Part shown: positions 12,909 through 18,698 of the stretch, piece by piece
How positions within the stretch are numbered: the first letter of the stretch is position 1
How the letters are laid out: every line of letters begins with the position of its first letter
Assembly (NCBI GenBank): GCA_001782645.1
Contig: MFPH01000052.1
Coordinates: 1 to 21,412, forward strand
DNA length: 21,412 bases
Source of the DNA: Candidatus Levybacteria bacterium RIFCSPLOWO2_12_FULL_37_14
GTDB taxonomy: Bacteria > Patescibacteriota > Microgenomatia > Levybacterales > UBA12049
Direction of reading: 5' to 3'
Position numbers and translations under genes: made by a program
Notes under the pieces: generated by a model
What the model saw: the letters and a program-made list of their open reading frames with translations, nothing else
What the model was told of the DNA's origin: nothing
Databases searched by the model: none

Positions 12909-13166
12909 ATGAAAATTTATTACTCAAGCAAATTTGCTAAAGAGTATAAGCGTCTGCCTGGAAAAGTTAAGACTGCTGCAGAAAAAAGAGAAAAGATCTT
13001 CCGCGTAAATCCATTTGATCCGGGACTTAAGACACACAGGCTTTCGGGAAAGCTTAAAGATTATCATTCATTTTCTATAGATTACCATTACAGAATCATT
13101 TTTGAATTTGTCGGAAAAGACACCGCTTGGCTTCATTCAGTCGGAACTCATGAAATTTATGGATGA
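12909..13166 (+). CDS. RelE/ParE-superfamily toxin (YafQ/RelE-like)
   Basis: 85 residues from ATG 12909; the TTG just before it is in frame but needless. The fold pattern is typical: M-K-I-Y-Y-S-S-K-F-A-K-E-Y-K-R-L-P, two helices, then the K-T-H-R-L-S-G-K-L-K-D-Y-H-S-F-S-I segment and D-Y-H-Y-R-I-I-F-E-F, ending in L-H-S-V-G-T-H-E-I-Y-G, the usual C-terminal H-x-I-Y. RelE types cut mRNA on the ribosome and ParE types poison gyrase. The conserved H-R-L...Y-R-I and C-terminal His favour the RNase side, but this is not certain. It is coupled to the RHH antitoxin. The gene looks intact. Confidence 0.87.
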   Translation: MKIYYSSKFAKEYKRLPGKVKTAAEKREKIFRVNPFDPGLKTHRLSGKLKDYHSFSIDYHYRIIFEFVGKDTAWLHSVGTHEIYG

Positions 13167-13184
13167 ATCAGAAAAATCCTGACC

Positions 13185-13226
13185 GTTTGAACATCCCTCC
13201 AAAGACGGGCGGGCGTCAGGCGGAGC
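13185..13226 (+). repeat. Intergenic repeat, copy D (long form)
   Basis: GTTTGAACATCCCTCC, then a middle that differs from copy C at only three of 31 positions from CCTCC onward, ending GGCGGAGC. It starts 19 nt after the RelE stop and ends about 7 nt before the next -10 element. Confidence 0.8.
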
Positions 13227-13232
13227 CAAATT

Positions 13233-13241
13233 TGGTATAAT
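13233..13241 (+). promoter_or_regulatory. Extended -10 promoter of the 3-TM protein gene
   Basis: TG-G-TATAAT, ending 6 nt before ATG 13248; leaderless start expected. Any -35 contact would fall inside repeat copy D. Confidence 0.65.
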
Positions 13242-13247
13242 TAATAT

Positions 13248-13553
13248 ATGTCTAGGAATCCTATTGTTAATGCTCTTAGCGCTTCAGCGTACATTATTCT
13301 CGTCGTCAGTGTAATGACTTTCGTGACACAGTCACTCAAGAACAAGCCTGATACCTTTTTCGCTCCAATCACAGTTTTATTTGTACTAACCCTTTCTGTT
13401 ACAGTAATGGCTTATCTATTTTTTTATCAACCTCTGCAGCTTTTCATTGAAGGAAAGAAAAAAGAAGCAGTAAGCCTATTTACTAAAACTATTGGTATCT
13501 TCGCAGCTCTTACAATTGTGGTTTTAATTCTGCTTTTTTCCGGTTTAATTTAG
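13248..13553 (+). CDS. Small membrane protein of unknown function (three TM segments)
   Basis: 101 residues. Three hydrophobic helices are seen, roughly 9-28, 40-62 and 81-101, the last one ending at the C terminus. Between helices two and three is a short charged loop F-I-E-G-K-K-K-E-A-V-S-L-F-T-K, probably cytosolic. I do not recognise the family. The gene stands alone with its own extended -10 promoter and is flanked by repeat copies D and E. No catalytic or metal-binding residues stand out. The next gene is a large membrane electron-transfer protein, but the separate promoter and the repeat between them argue against a shared operon. Confidence 0.75.
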   Translation: MSRNPIVNALSASAYIILVVSVMTFVTQSLKNKPDTFFAPITVLFVLTLSVTVMAYLFFYQPLQLFIEGKKKEAVSLFTKTIGIFAALTIVVLILLFSGLI

Positions 13554-13591
13554 GTTCCGAGCAACTTCAAGCATCCGTCTGTTAATAATAG

Positions 13592-13668
13592 GTTATAACA
13601 TCCCTCCTTCACCAAGGTTTCGGATGGGTAAGCGTTCCCTCCAGAGGCAGACAGGCATCAGGCGGCGC
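13592..13668 (+). repeat. Intergenic repeat, copy E (longest, diverged form)
   Basis: GTTATAACATCCCTCC, then TTCACCAAGG...GGATGGG (CATCC/GGATG can pair), then a second CCCTCC with a middle like copies C and D and a variant right end GGCGGCGC. The CACCAAG inside it is the string found in short copies A and B, so A and B look like internal-deletion forms of this layout. Confidence 0.72.
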
Positions 13669-13712
13669 CCAATCAAGAACAGGTTATATGCCCGTAACTC
13701 CCGTTGAACTTT

Positions 13713-13721
13713 TGATACAAT
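13713..13721 (+). promoter_or_regulatory. Extended -10 promoter of the RnfD-reductase fusion gene
   Basis: TG-A-TACAAT ends 6 nt before GTG 13728, implying a leaderless GTG start. Confidence 0.55.
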
Positions 13722-13727
13722 TATATT

Positions 13728-15242
13728 GTGAGTCTCATCAATTCCTTTCTTAACAAAACTGCCATGTATCGACTGGTACTTTATCTACTAATTTTATTGG
13801 TAGTTGTTGCCAGCAGCTTAAGCGCTATTGGACTTCTATCGCATAATGGTTTTTATATTTTAGCCAGTGCCACTTACCTAAGCTTTATCTGTTGGATAAC
13901 TAATAAAATTCTTGCCAAAATCCTTAAAGTAAAAACTAATCCTGAATCAGCTTTAATTTCAGGCTTGATTCTATCTTTAATATTTGGTCCTGTCTTCTCC
14001 CTATCCAATTTAATTCCATTGACGGCAATCGGTGTATTTGGAATGACCAGTAAATACTTAATTGTTCTAAGGGGACGGCATATTTTTAACCCGGCAGCTT
14101 TTGGGGCGACTGCCTCTGCTGTGATTCTTGGTCAGGGCGCGAGTTGGTGGGTGGGCGATCTGCCCATGGCCCCTTTTATTTTAATCAGTGGATTTTTAAT
14201 TCTAAAAAAAATTAGAAAGTTTGAAATGGTAGCTGCATTCCTTGCCAGTATGACTGTCTTGATGGTAGTAAACAGTATTTTAGGTCATGAACCATTTGAT
14301 CTGTTTGTACGGTTACGAAGCCAAGCGACTTTTTTGCTTGTTTCACCACTAACATTTTTTGCCCTAGTGATGCTAGTTGAGCCATTAACGTCTCCGTTTA
14401 GAAAAAGTTACCAGGTTATGTATGCTATTTTAATCGCGCTACTGTTTTATTTCTTGGGAAGCGTAATCCCATATTCTCTTGAGGCTTCCCTTTTGATAGG
14501 CAACATCTTCGCCTACATTACTAACAGTAGTTTTAGACAGGTGCTAATCTTACGGAAAAAAGAAAAACTTTCAACAGACGTAATTGGATTCTGGTTTGAA
14601 CCATGGAAAAAGTTCGAATTTAAACCAGGCCAATTTTTGGAATGGACATTGTCCCATCCGCGTCAGGATAACAGAGGCATAAGGAGATTCTTTACTATAG
14701 CTTCCTCGCCTTCAGAAAATTTAGTCTTGCTAGCTACTAAATTTTATGAGAAACCAAGTACTTTTAAACAGGTTTTAGCAAAGATGGAACCAAGGGACGA
14801 AATAATTGTCTCTAATTTAGGAGGAGAATTTACTCTACCAAATAATTTGGGCACTAAACTGGTTTTTATAGCTGGGGGGATTGGCATCACTCCATTTAGG
14901 GCTATTACCAAGTGGATTTTAGACAATAAAGAACCTAGGGATATAATTTTGTTTTTTTCCAATAAAACACAAGAGAATATTGTTTTTGAGGATATTTTCA
15001 AAAAGGCTGAACAGTTTGGGCTAAAAACAGTTTACATTAATACGAACAGAGATGGACATATTGATGAGAAATTGATCAACGGCAAAGTGCCTGACTTTAG
15101 GGATCGTACTTTTTATATTTCGGGGCCAGAGCCGATGGTAAAGGCATTTAATGAAATGCTAGGGAAAATGGGAATAAAAAAAAGCCAAGTTAAAAAAGAT
15201 TATTTCCCGGGATACACTGAAACTTACACTACTGAACGATAA
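13728..15242 (+). CDS. RnfD/NqrB-like membrane domain fused to a ferredoxin-NAD(P)H reductase
   Basis: 504 residues, GTG start. Residues about 15-265 form a membrane domain of eight to ten helices with R-H-I-F-N-P-A-A-F-G near 122 and L-L-V-S-P-L-T-F-F-A-L-V-M-L-V-E-P-L-T-S-P near 205, close to the RnfD/NqrB family. Residues about 280-504 are an FNR-type oxidoreductase: F-K-P-G-Q-F-L-E-W near 300, the FAD motif R-R-F-F-T-I-A-S-S-P near 319, the NAD(P) loop G-G-I-G-I-T-P-F-R-A near 383 and Y-I-S-G-P-E-P-M-V near 463. It should move electrons from NAD(P)H via flavin into the membrane. No other Rnf/Nqr subunits are nearby. Its end overlaps the convergent cupredoxin gene by 14 bp. Confidence 0.85.
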   Translation: MSLINSFLNKTAMYRLVLYLLILLVVVASSLSAIGLLSHNGFYILASATYLSFICWITNKILAKILKVKTNPESALISGLILSLIFGPVFSLSNLIPLTAIGVFGMTSKYLIVLRGRHIFNPAAFGATASAVILGQGASWWVGDLPMAPFILISGFLILKKIRKFEMVAAFLASMTVLMVVNSILGHEPFDLFVRLRSQATFLLVSPLTFFALVMLVEPLTSPFRKSYQVMYAILIALLFYFLGSVIPYSLEASLLIGNIFAYITNSSFRQVLILRKKEKLSTDVIGFWFEPWKKFEFKPGQFLEWTLSHPRQDNRGIRRFFTIASSPSENLVLLATKFYEKPSTFKQVLAKMEPRDEIIVSNLGGEFTLPNNLGTKLVFIAGGIGITPFRAITKWILDNKEPRDIILFFSNKTQENIVFEDIFKKAEQFGLKTVYINTNRDGHIDEKLINGKVPDFRDRTFYISGPEPMVKAFNEMLGKMGIKKSQVKKDYFPGYTETYTTER

Positions 15243-15663
15243 TAACTCCGGTATCAAAAGGGCCGAGGTGGTTATGGTATTTCCAGTTACCCGCTTTGGT
15301 AAATGTAAACACATAATTCTCTCCCATAGTCACTCCTCTTTTGGCATCAAACTCCGGGTAAGCAGTGTGTGTTGGGTGAGAAGATGAAGCTACCCACATA
15401 CTTTTGCCGGACTGATTTTTAAAAGTGATTGTATCTCTAATTTTGACTGTCAAACTGGTTGGTGAAAATCCAGAATCAAAATAAGTAACCACTATAGATT
15501 CTGTTGTCGAAGGTGCTGCTGAATCTGTAGAAGTGATAGTAGTTGGTATTTCTGTGGCTGCAGGAACCGTAGGAACGGCTACTTGGCTGTTTTTATTGAG
15601 GAGAAAGACTCCGAATCCTATGATTATTAAAACTCCCAATACTCCCCAAATAGCCTTGTTCAT
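15229..15663 (-). CDS. Membrane-anchored cupredoxin-like protein lacking the Cys ligand
   Basis: 144 residues. The N terminus M-N-K-A-I-W-G-V-L-G-V-L-I-I-I-G-F-G-V-F-L-L is a signal anchor, followed by a Pro/Thr/Ser-rich linker (about 28-56) and a plastocyanin-like beta-sandwich: G-F-S-P-T-S-L-T-V-K, D-T-I-T-F-K-N, W-V-A-S-S-S-H-P-T-H, and the ending W-K-Y-H-N-H-L-G-P-F-D-T-G-V-I-I-V. In type 1 copper proteins the first His of that ending is replaced or followed by Cys (C-x-x-H); here no Cys exists anywhere in the protein, so a blue-copper site is unlikely. It could bind copper through histidines or be purely structural. It lies outside the membrane, next to a membrane electron-transfer protein. 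Confidence 0.85.
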   Translation of the reverse strand: MNKAIWGVLGVLIIIGFGVFLLNKNSQVAVPTVPAATEIPTTITSTDSAAPSTTESIVVTYFDSGFSPTSLTVKIRDTITFKNQSGKSMWVASSSHPTHTAYPEFDAKRGVTMGENYVFTFTKAGNWKYHNHLGPFDTGVIIVQ

Positions 15664-15668
15664 AATTT

Positions 15669-15677
15669 AATTTACCA
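15669..15677 (-). promoter_or_regulatory. Extended -10 promoter of the cupredoxin gene
   Basis: Minus strand TG-G-TAAATT ends 5 nt before ATG 15663. Confidence 0.5.
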
Positions 15678-15755
15678 CAATTCTTGCATGCTTGCAAAAC
15701 ATACCCAAGACATATTGTTTTCGAATTCGGCAAAAAAATAACGAATTAGCCTCGA

Positions 15756-15805
15756 GTTGCAAGATTTGGCAAGATATGGCAATATTCGGCAAGATCTGGT
15801 AAGAT
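15756..15805 (+). promoter_or_regulatory. Five tandem 10-bp repeats forming the Fic promoter/operator
   Basis: Five decamers in direct tandem: GTTGCAAGAT, TTGGCAAGAT, ATGGCAATAT, TCGGCAAGAT, CTGGTAAGAT (consensus nTGGCAAGAT). The last unit is itself the extended -10 box TG-G-TAAGAT, which ends 6 nt before the Fic ATG. A 10-bp period puts all units on one face of the helix, so it looks like a cooperative operator. The Fic protein has a C-terminal winged helix that could bind it. Confidence 0.75.
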
Positions 15806-15811
15806 AATTCC

Positions 15812-16822
15812 ATGAAGATCCCTCCTATTTATACCATTTCCGACGAAATGCTTTCGCTTATAGCCAATATTGAAGCACAACGTTTATATTTTTCTTCATT
15901 AAATCTTGGAGACCAAATCAAAGAAAATATTCAGAGAGTTAGTCTTTTGAAAAGCTCGCTTTTTTCCGCCCGTATTGAAGGGAATCCCCTGAAAATCTCT
16001 GATTTTGAATTTGGCAATGAAACCGAAGAGGAAAAGAAAGAAGAAGTTTTTAACATCGTCAAGACGATAAATTTCATCGATAAGGATGTCAGAAAAAATA
16101 TTCTTACAAAAAACATTATTCTACATCTTCATTCGTTAGTTTTGCAGGATATTGCACCCGATGCGGGACATTTTAGAACAGAAGTAAGCGCGATTTTTAA
16201 TGAGGGAGGTGTGGCGGTCTATATGCCTCCTCCTCCAACCCAAGTCTTGAAATTATTGGATGAGCTTTTGACTTATGTAAATTCTGAAGAAAAATTTCCG
16301 CTGATTGCTGCTTTTGTTGCTCATCTTATCTTTGAAAAAATTCATCCTTTTCTGGATGGAAACGGCAGGGTAGGCAGACTTTTAATTTCTGCTATTCTCA
16401 AATCAAAAGACTGGGATTTTTCTCTTACCGTACCTTTCGAAGAATATCTGGATGAGCATAAAGATGATTATTATTTTCACTTAAGTCAGGGGATGCAAAA
16501 TACCAATGCTTATCTTGAATTTATGCTTGAGGCATTTTATTCTCAGATAGAAAAAATAAAAAACCAGGTTAATCAAGAGATTGCAAAAGAAAATAATCTA
16601 TTTCTTCCACCCCGTCAAGAAGAAATATTTAATATTATCAAAGATCAAATTATCGCATCCTTTGACATGGTCAGAAGACGTTTTATACAAGTGCCGGAAA
16701 GAACTCTGCGCTATGATTTGAAAAAGCTTCTCGACAGGAAACTGATTGAAAAATCCGGCGAAACCAGAGGAAGATATTATAGGATAAAAAAGTCAGAATT
16801 TTTTAAGCCAAATAATTCTTAA
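15812..16822 (+). CDS. Fic-domain protein with N-terminal inhibitory motif and C-terminal winged helix
   Basis: 336 residues, ATG 15812, probably leaderless. Fic enzymes attach AMP (sometimes other phospho groups) to target proteins. The catalytic motif H-P-F-L-D-G-N-G-R-V-G-R is complete at about residues 178-189. An inhibitory helix with S52-A-R-I-E56-G57, matching [S/T]xxxE[G/N], lies on the N-terminal side, so this is an autoinhibited class II Fic. The C-terminal 70 residues (R-Q-E-E-I-F-N-I-I onward, with R-T-L-R-Y-D-L-K-K-L-L-D-R-K-L-I) form a winged helix-turn-helix, the usual layout of Fic proteins that may regulate their own gene. It stands alone behind five tandem repeats. Its stop overlaps the convergent CNNM gene by 20 bp. 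Confidence 0.92.
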   Translation: MKIPPIYTISDEMLSLIANIEAQRLYFSSLNLGDQIKENIQRVSLLKSSLFSARIEGNPLKISDFEFGNETEEEKKEEVFNIVKTINFIDKDVRKNILTKNIILHLHSLVLQDIAPDAGHFRTEVSAIFNEGGVAVYMPPPPTQVLKLLDELLTYVNSEEKFPLIAAFVAHLIFEKIHPFLDGNGRVGRLLISAILKSKDWDFSLTVPFEEYLDEHKDDYYFHLSQGMQNTNAYLEFMLEAFYSQIEKIKNQVNQEIAKENNLFLPPRQEEIFNIIKDQIIASFDMVRRRFIQVPERTLRYDLKKLLDRKLIEKSGETRGRYYRIKKSEFFKPNNS

Positions 16823-17834
16823 AACTTTTTTCCTGAATATCTCCAACTACAGCTTCCAACACATCATTAAATGTAACCAGTCCCCGCACCTTGCCATATT
16901 CATCAACAATTAAAGCCATATGCATAGGCGATTTTCTGAATAATTCAAGCGCTTGAATTGCAGACGTATTTTCCGGAATCAAGTGGGGTTTTTGACTATG
17001 TTTCTTAATGTCTACTTTCGGATTGCTTGCATAATAACGAAGGTAATCCTTTGCATGAATTACTCCGACCAAACTATCTATTGACCTATCGCACAAAATT
17101 ATTCTTGAATGCTGATGTTCGGCAAGATATGTCTTGAAGTCTTCGGGAAGTTTATTGATGTCAAACCACTGGATAGCTTCTCTTGACGTCATTAGGGAAT
17201 CAACTCGCAGACGATCAAGATGCAACACTCTATTAACCAGTCTGGTTTCTATGATGTTAAATATTCCGGCTCTTGTTCCTTCGCTCATGAGTAGTCTAAT
17301 TTCATCTTCGCTCACGCTGGATGCGGAAAATTTTTTTATCCTTAAGAGCTTAAGAACTAACTCGGATGATAAACTGAGAAATCCAACTAGAGGAAGAGCT
17401 ATTTTTAATAGCGTCCGCATAAATGGAGCAACAAATACGGCAATGCCTTCGGGGTTGCTGATTGCAACATGTTTTGGTACAAGTTCTCCGATGATCAGAG
17501 AAATATAGGTAATTCCTCCGATAACTACGAAAAAGGATAAAAGATCATGATATGCGCCTACAATTGGAATTTGTTTTATAATTTCAGCGAAAGGCATTGT
17601 TAAAGTAGCCATTCCAATAGCGCCGGCTAAGATGCTAATAAGTGTAATTCCGATTTGAATTGTTGGAAAAAATTTATCCGGATTTTCCGCCAGCTCTAAA
17701 GCAATTTCGGCACTCTTGTTGCCATTTGCAATCATTTGCGTAAGTTTGCTTTTTCGTGACGCTACAATGGCAATTTCTGCCATAGCGAAAAAACCATTTA
17801 ACAGTATTAGAAATAAAATGAAAATAAATTCCAT
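16803..17834 (-). CDS. CNNM/HlyC-CorC family membrane protein with CBS pair, lacking the CorC_HlyC tail
   Basis: 343 residues. The N-terminal CNNM transmembrane domain has hydrophobic segments near 1-20, 57-80, 95-118 and 130-155 and the typical F-F-A-M-A-E-I-A-I-V-A-S-R, G-I-T-L-I-S-I-L-A-G-A and G-E-L-V-P-K-H-V-A motifs. A CBS pair follows (about 210-335), with L-M-T-S-R near 215, L-V-G-V-I-H-A-K-D near 255 and the second half ending A-L-I-V-D-E-Y-G-K-V-R-G-L-V-T-F-N-D-V-L-E-A-V-V-G-D-I. Full-length relatives (about 430 aa) then have an 80-residue CorC_HlyC domain; here only S-F-K-N-Y-L-A remains. Members are linked to Mg or other cation transport. Loss of the tail may relate to the overlapping Fic gene. 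Confidence 0.9.
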   Translation of the reverse strand: MEFIFILFLILLNGFFAMAEIAIVASRKSKLTQMIANGNKSAEIALELAENPDKFFPTIQIGITLISILAGAIGMATLTMPFAEIIKQIPIVGAYHDLLSFFVVIGGITYISLIIGELVPKHVAISNPEGIAVFVAPFMRTLLKIALPLVGFLSLSSELVLKLLRIKKFSASSVSEDEIRLLMSEGTRAGIFNIIETRLVNRVLHLDRLRVDSLMTSREAIQWFDINKLPEDFKTYLAEHQHSRIILCDRSIDSLVGVIHAKDYLRYYASNPKVDIKKHSQKPHLIPENTSAIQALELFRKSPMHMALIVDEYGKVRGLVTFNDVLEAVVGDIQEKSFKNYLA

Positions 17835-17840
17835 ATACTT

Positions 17841-17846
17841 ATATTA
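17841..17846 (-). promoter_or_regulatory. -10 box of the CNNM gene
   Basis: Minus strand TAATAT ends 6 nt before ATG 17834. No -35 is evident. Confidence 0.4.
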
Positions 17847-17883
17847 CATTAATTTGTCCAAAACGTAAGTAGGCTCTGCAAAC

Positions 17884-18318
17884 TTATTGTTTCTTCTTAG
17901 TTGAGGTTGATTTTCTAGTTGTTTTTTTGGCTTCTGGGACTTTCGGAGCTTCTGCGGAAACGACAACTGTGGCAATTTTAGGCTCCAATATTCTCAATAT
18001 CTTATCAAGCTTTGCATTTAATGCTTCAAATTGTTCCTTATATTGAAGCTGCGCCGATCTATTTATTGAACTTCCTCTGTCTTCAAGGCTGGAATGTCTT
18101 GGATAATTATTATCAAATCTCATTGGACCTGAAGCTCTCTTGTTTTGAAAACAATCTTTGCAAAAAACCGGCCTGCTTCCTGTTGGCTTAAAAGGCACTT
18201 CGCATTCTTTATTGCACTTGCCGCAAATGGCTTGATGCATTGGCCTGTCTCCACCAAAATCACGTCGACCAAAATTCCGACCTCCCGACTGATTTCTATC
18301 TCTATTAAAATTTCCCAT
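17884..18318 (-). CDS. Zinc-ribbon protein (CxxC type), function unknown
   Basis: 144 residues from ATG 18318 (M-G-N-F-N-R-D-R-N); longer in-frame starts up to 18378 lie upstream of or inside the -10 box. After a Gly/Arg/Asn-rich N terminus (1-30) comes a zinc ribbon: I-C-G-K-C-N-K-E-C-E-V-P-F-K-P and R-P-V-F-C-K-D-C-F, two CxxC pairs about 20 residues apart. A disordered Arg/Ser-rich stretch, a predicted helix (Q-F-E-A-L-N-A-K-L-D-K-I-L-R-I-L) and a Lys/Thr-rich tail follow. CxxC ribbons of this kind with R-P-V-x-C-x-D-C-F recur in CPR genomes and probably bind nucleic acid; this is inference. It is transcribed divergently from the 41-aa basic protein. Confidence 0.8.
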   Translation of the reverse strand: MGNFNRDRNQSGGRNFGRRDFGGDRPMHQAICGKCNKECEVPFKPTGSRPVFCKDCFQNKRASGPMRFDNNYPRHSSLEDRGSSINRSAQLQYKEQFEALNAKLDKILRILEPKIATVVVSAEAPKVPEAKKTTRKSTSTKKKQ

Positions 18319-18325
18319 GATTGTC

Positions 18326-18334
18326 ATTATACCA
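18326..18334 (-). promoter_or_regulatory. Extended -10 promoter of the zinc-ribbon gene
   Basis: Minus strand TG-G-TATAAT ends 7 nt before ATG 18318, deciding this start over an upstream one. Confidence 0.65.
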
Positions 18335-18364
18335 TGTCCCCGGTTAAAACAGTGAAAAATAGTG

Positions 18365-18370
18365 TATAAT
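18365..18370 (+). promoter_or_regulatory. -10 box of the small basic protein gene
   Basis: TATAAT, 8 nt before ATG 18379. It faces away from the zinc-ribbon promoter, with 33 bp between the two -10 boxes, so both may share control. Confidence 0.5.
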
Positions 18371-18378
18371 ATAAGCAT

Positions 18379-18504
18379 ATGTCATCAAAAAGACGCAGCG
18401 GAGTTGGGAAAATGAAAAGGTCCCATTCATACAAAACCAAGAAAAGACTGGCAATAAAACGCGCAATGCTGACGCTAAGAAAAACTAAGAAACGATATAG
18501 ATGA
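18379..18504 (+). CDS. Very basic 41-aa protein of unknown function
   Basis: ATG 18379 to TGA 18504, 41 residues. It begins M-S-S-K-R-R-S-G-V-G-K-M-K-R-S-H and ends R-K-T-K-K-R-Y-R. Ten Lys, eight Arg, one His and no acidic residue are present, like small ribosomal or nucleoid proteins; binding to RNA or DNA is likely but inferred. Three things support it as a real gene: a perfect TATAAT 8 nt upstream, a normal start and stop, and an ATGA overlap with the next ORF, which implies translational coupling. I do not recognise the family. Confidence 0.68.
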   Translation: MSSKRRSGVGKMKRSHSYKTKKRLAIKRAMLTLRKTKKRYR

Positions 18505-18695
18505 AGCGGAAAATTCTAATAATTTTTACCGTTGCTATTCTCCTTCTTGACTGGGCTGCGCTTGATGATATTACGACAGGAAACGAACCTTCCTTATCAG
18601 AAGAATATTTTATAGTAATAATAAGCGTACCTATTTTGCTGATTATTGGATATTTAATGTATAAGAATAAGCAAGCGAAACGGAAAAATTTTTAG
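18501..18695 (+). CDS. Small two-TM membrane protein of unknown function
   Basis: 64 residues, start overlapping the previous stop (ATGA). The helices are about 5-22 and 37-54. The loop between them holds L-D-W-A-A-L-D-D-I-T-T-G-N-E-P-S, and the C terminus is Lys/Arg-rich (K-N-K-Q-A-K-R-K-N-F), putting it in the cytosol by the positive-inside rule. Proteins with a similar D-W-A-A-L-D-D-I-T-T-G loop are, from memory, frequent in CPR genomes and uncharacterised. The stop lies 3 nt from the stop of the convergent surface protein gene. Confidence 0.8.
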   Translation: MKRKILIIFTVAILLLDWAALDDITTGNEPSLSEEYFIVIISVPILLIIGYLMYKNKQAKRKNF

Positions 18696-18698
18696 GAT

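Noticed and set aside
10244..13668. Canonical integron attC sites
   Set aside because: The left ends resemble R-type boxes (GTT..AAC), but no GTTRRRY box is found at the right ends and no integrase is in the window. Kept only as an analogy.
15756..15805. Short CRISPR array
   Set aside because: Units are 10 bp with no spacers and run directly into a -10 box, and no cas genes are present.
18319..18378. Upstream start for the zinc-ribbon protein (M-L-I-L-Y-T-I-F...)
   Set aside because: That extension spans the divergent promoter region, including both -10 boxes, and has no relation to the rest of the protein.
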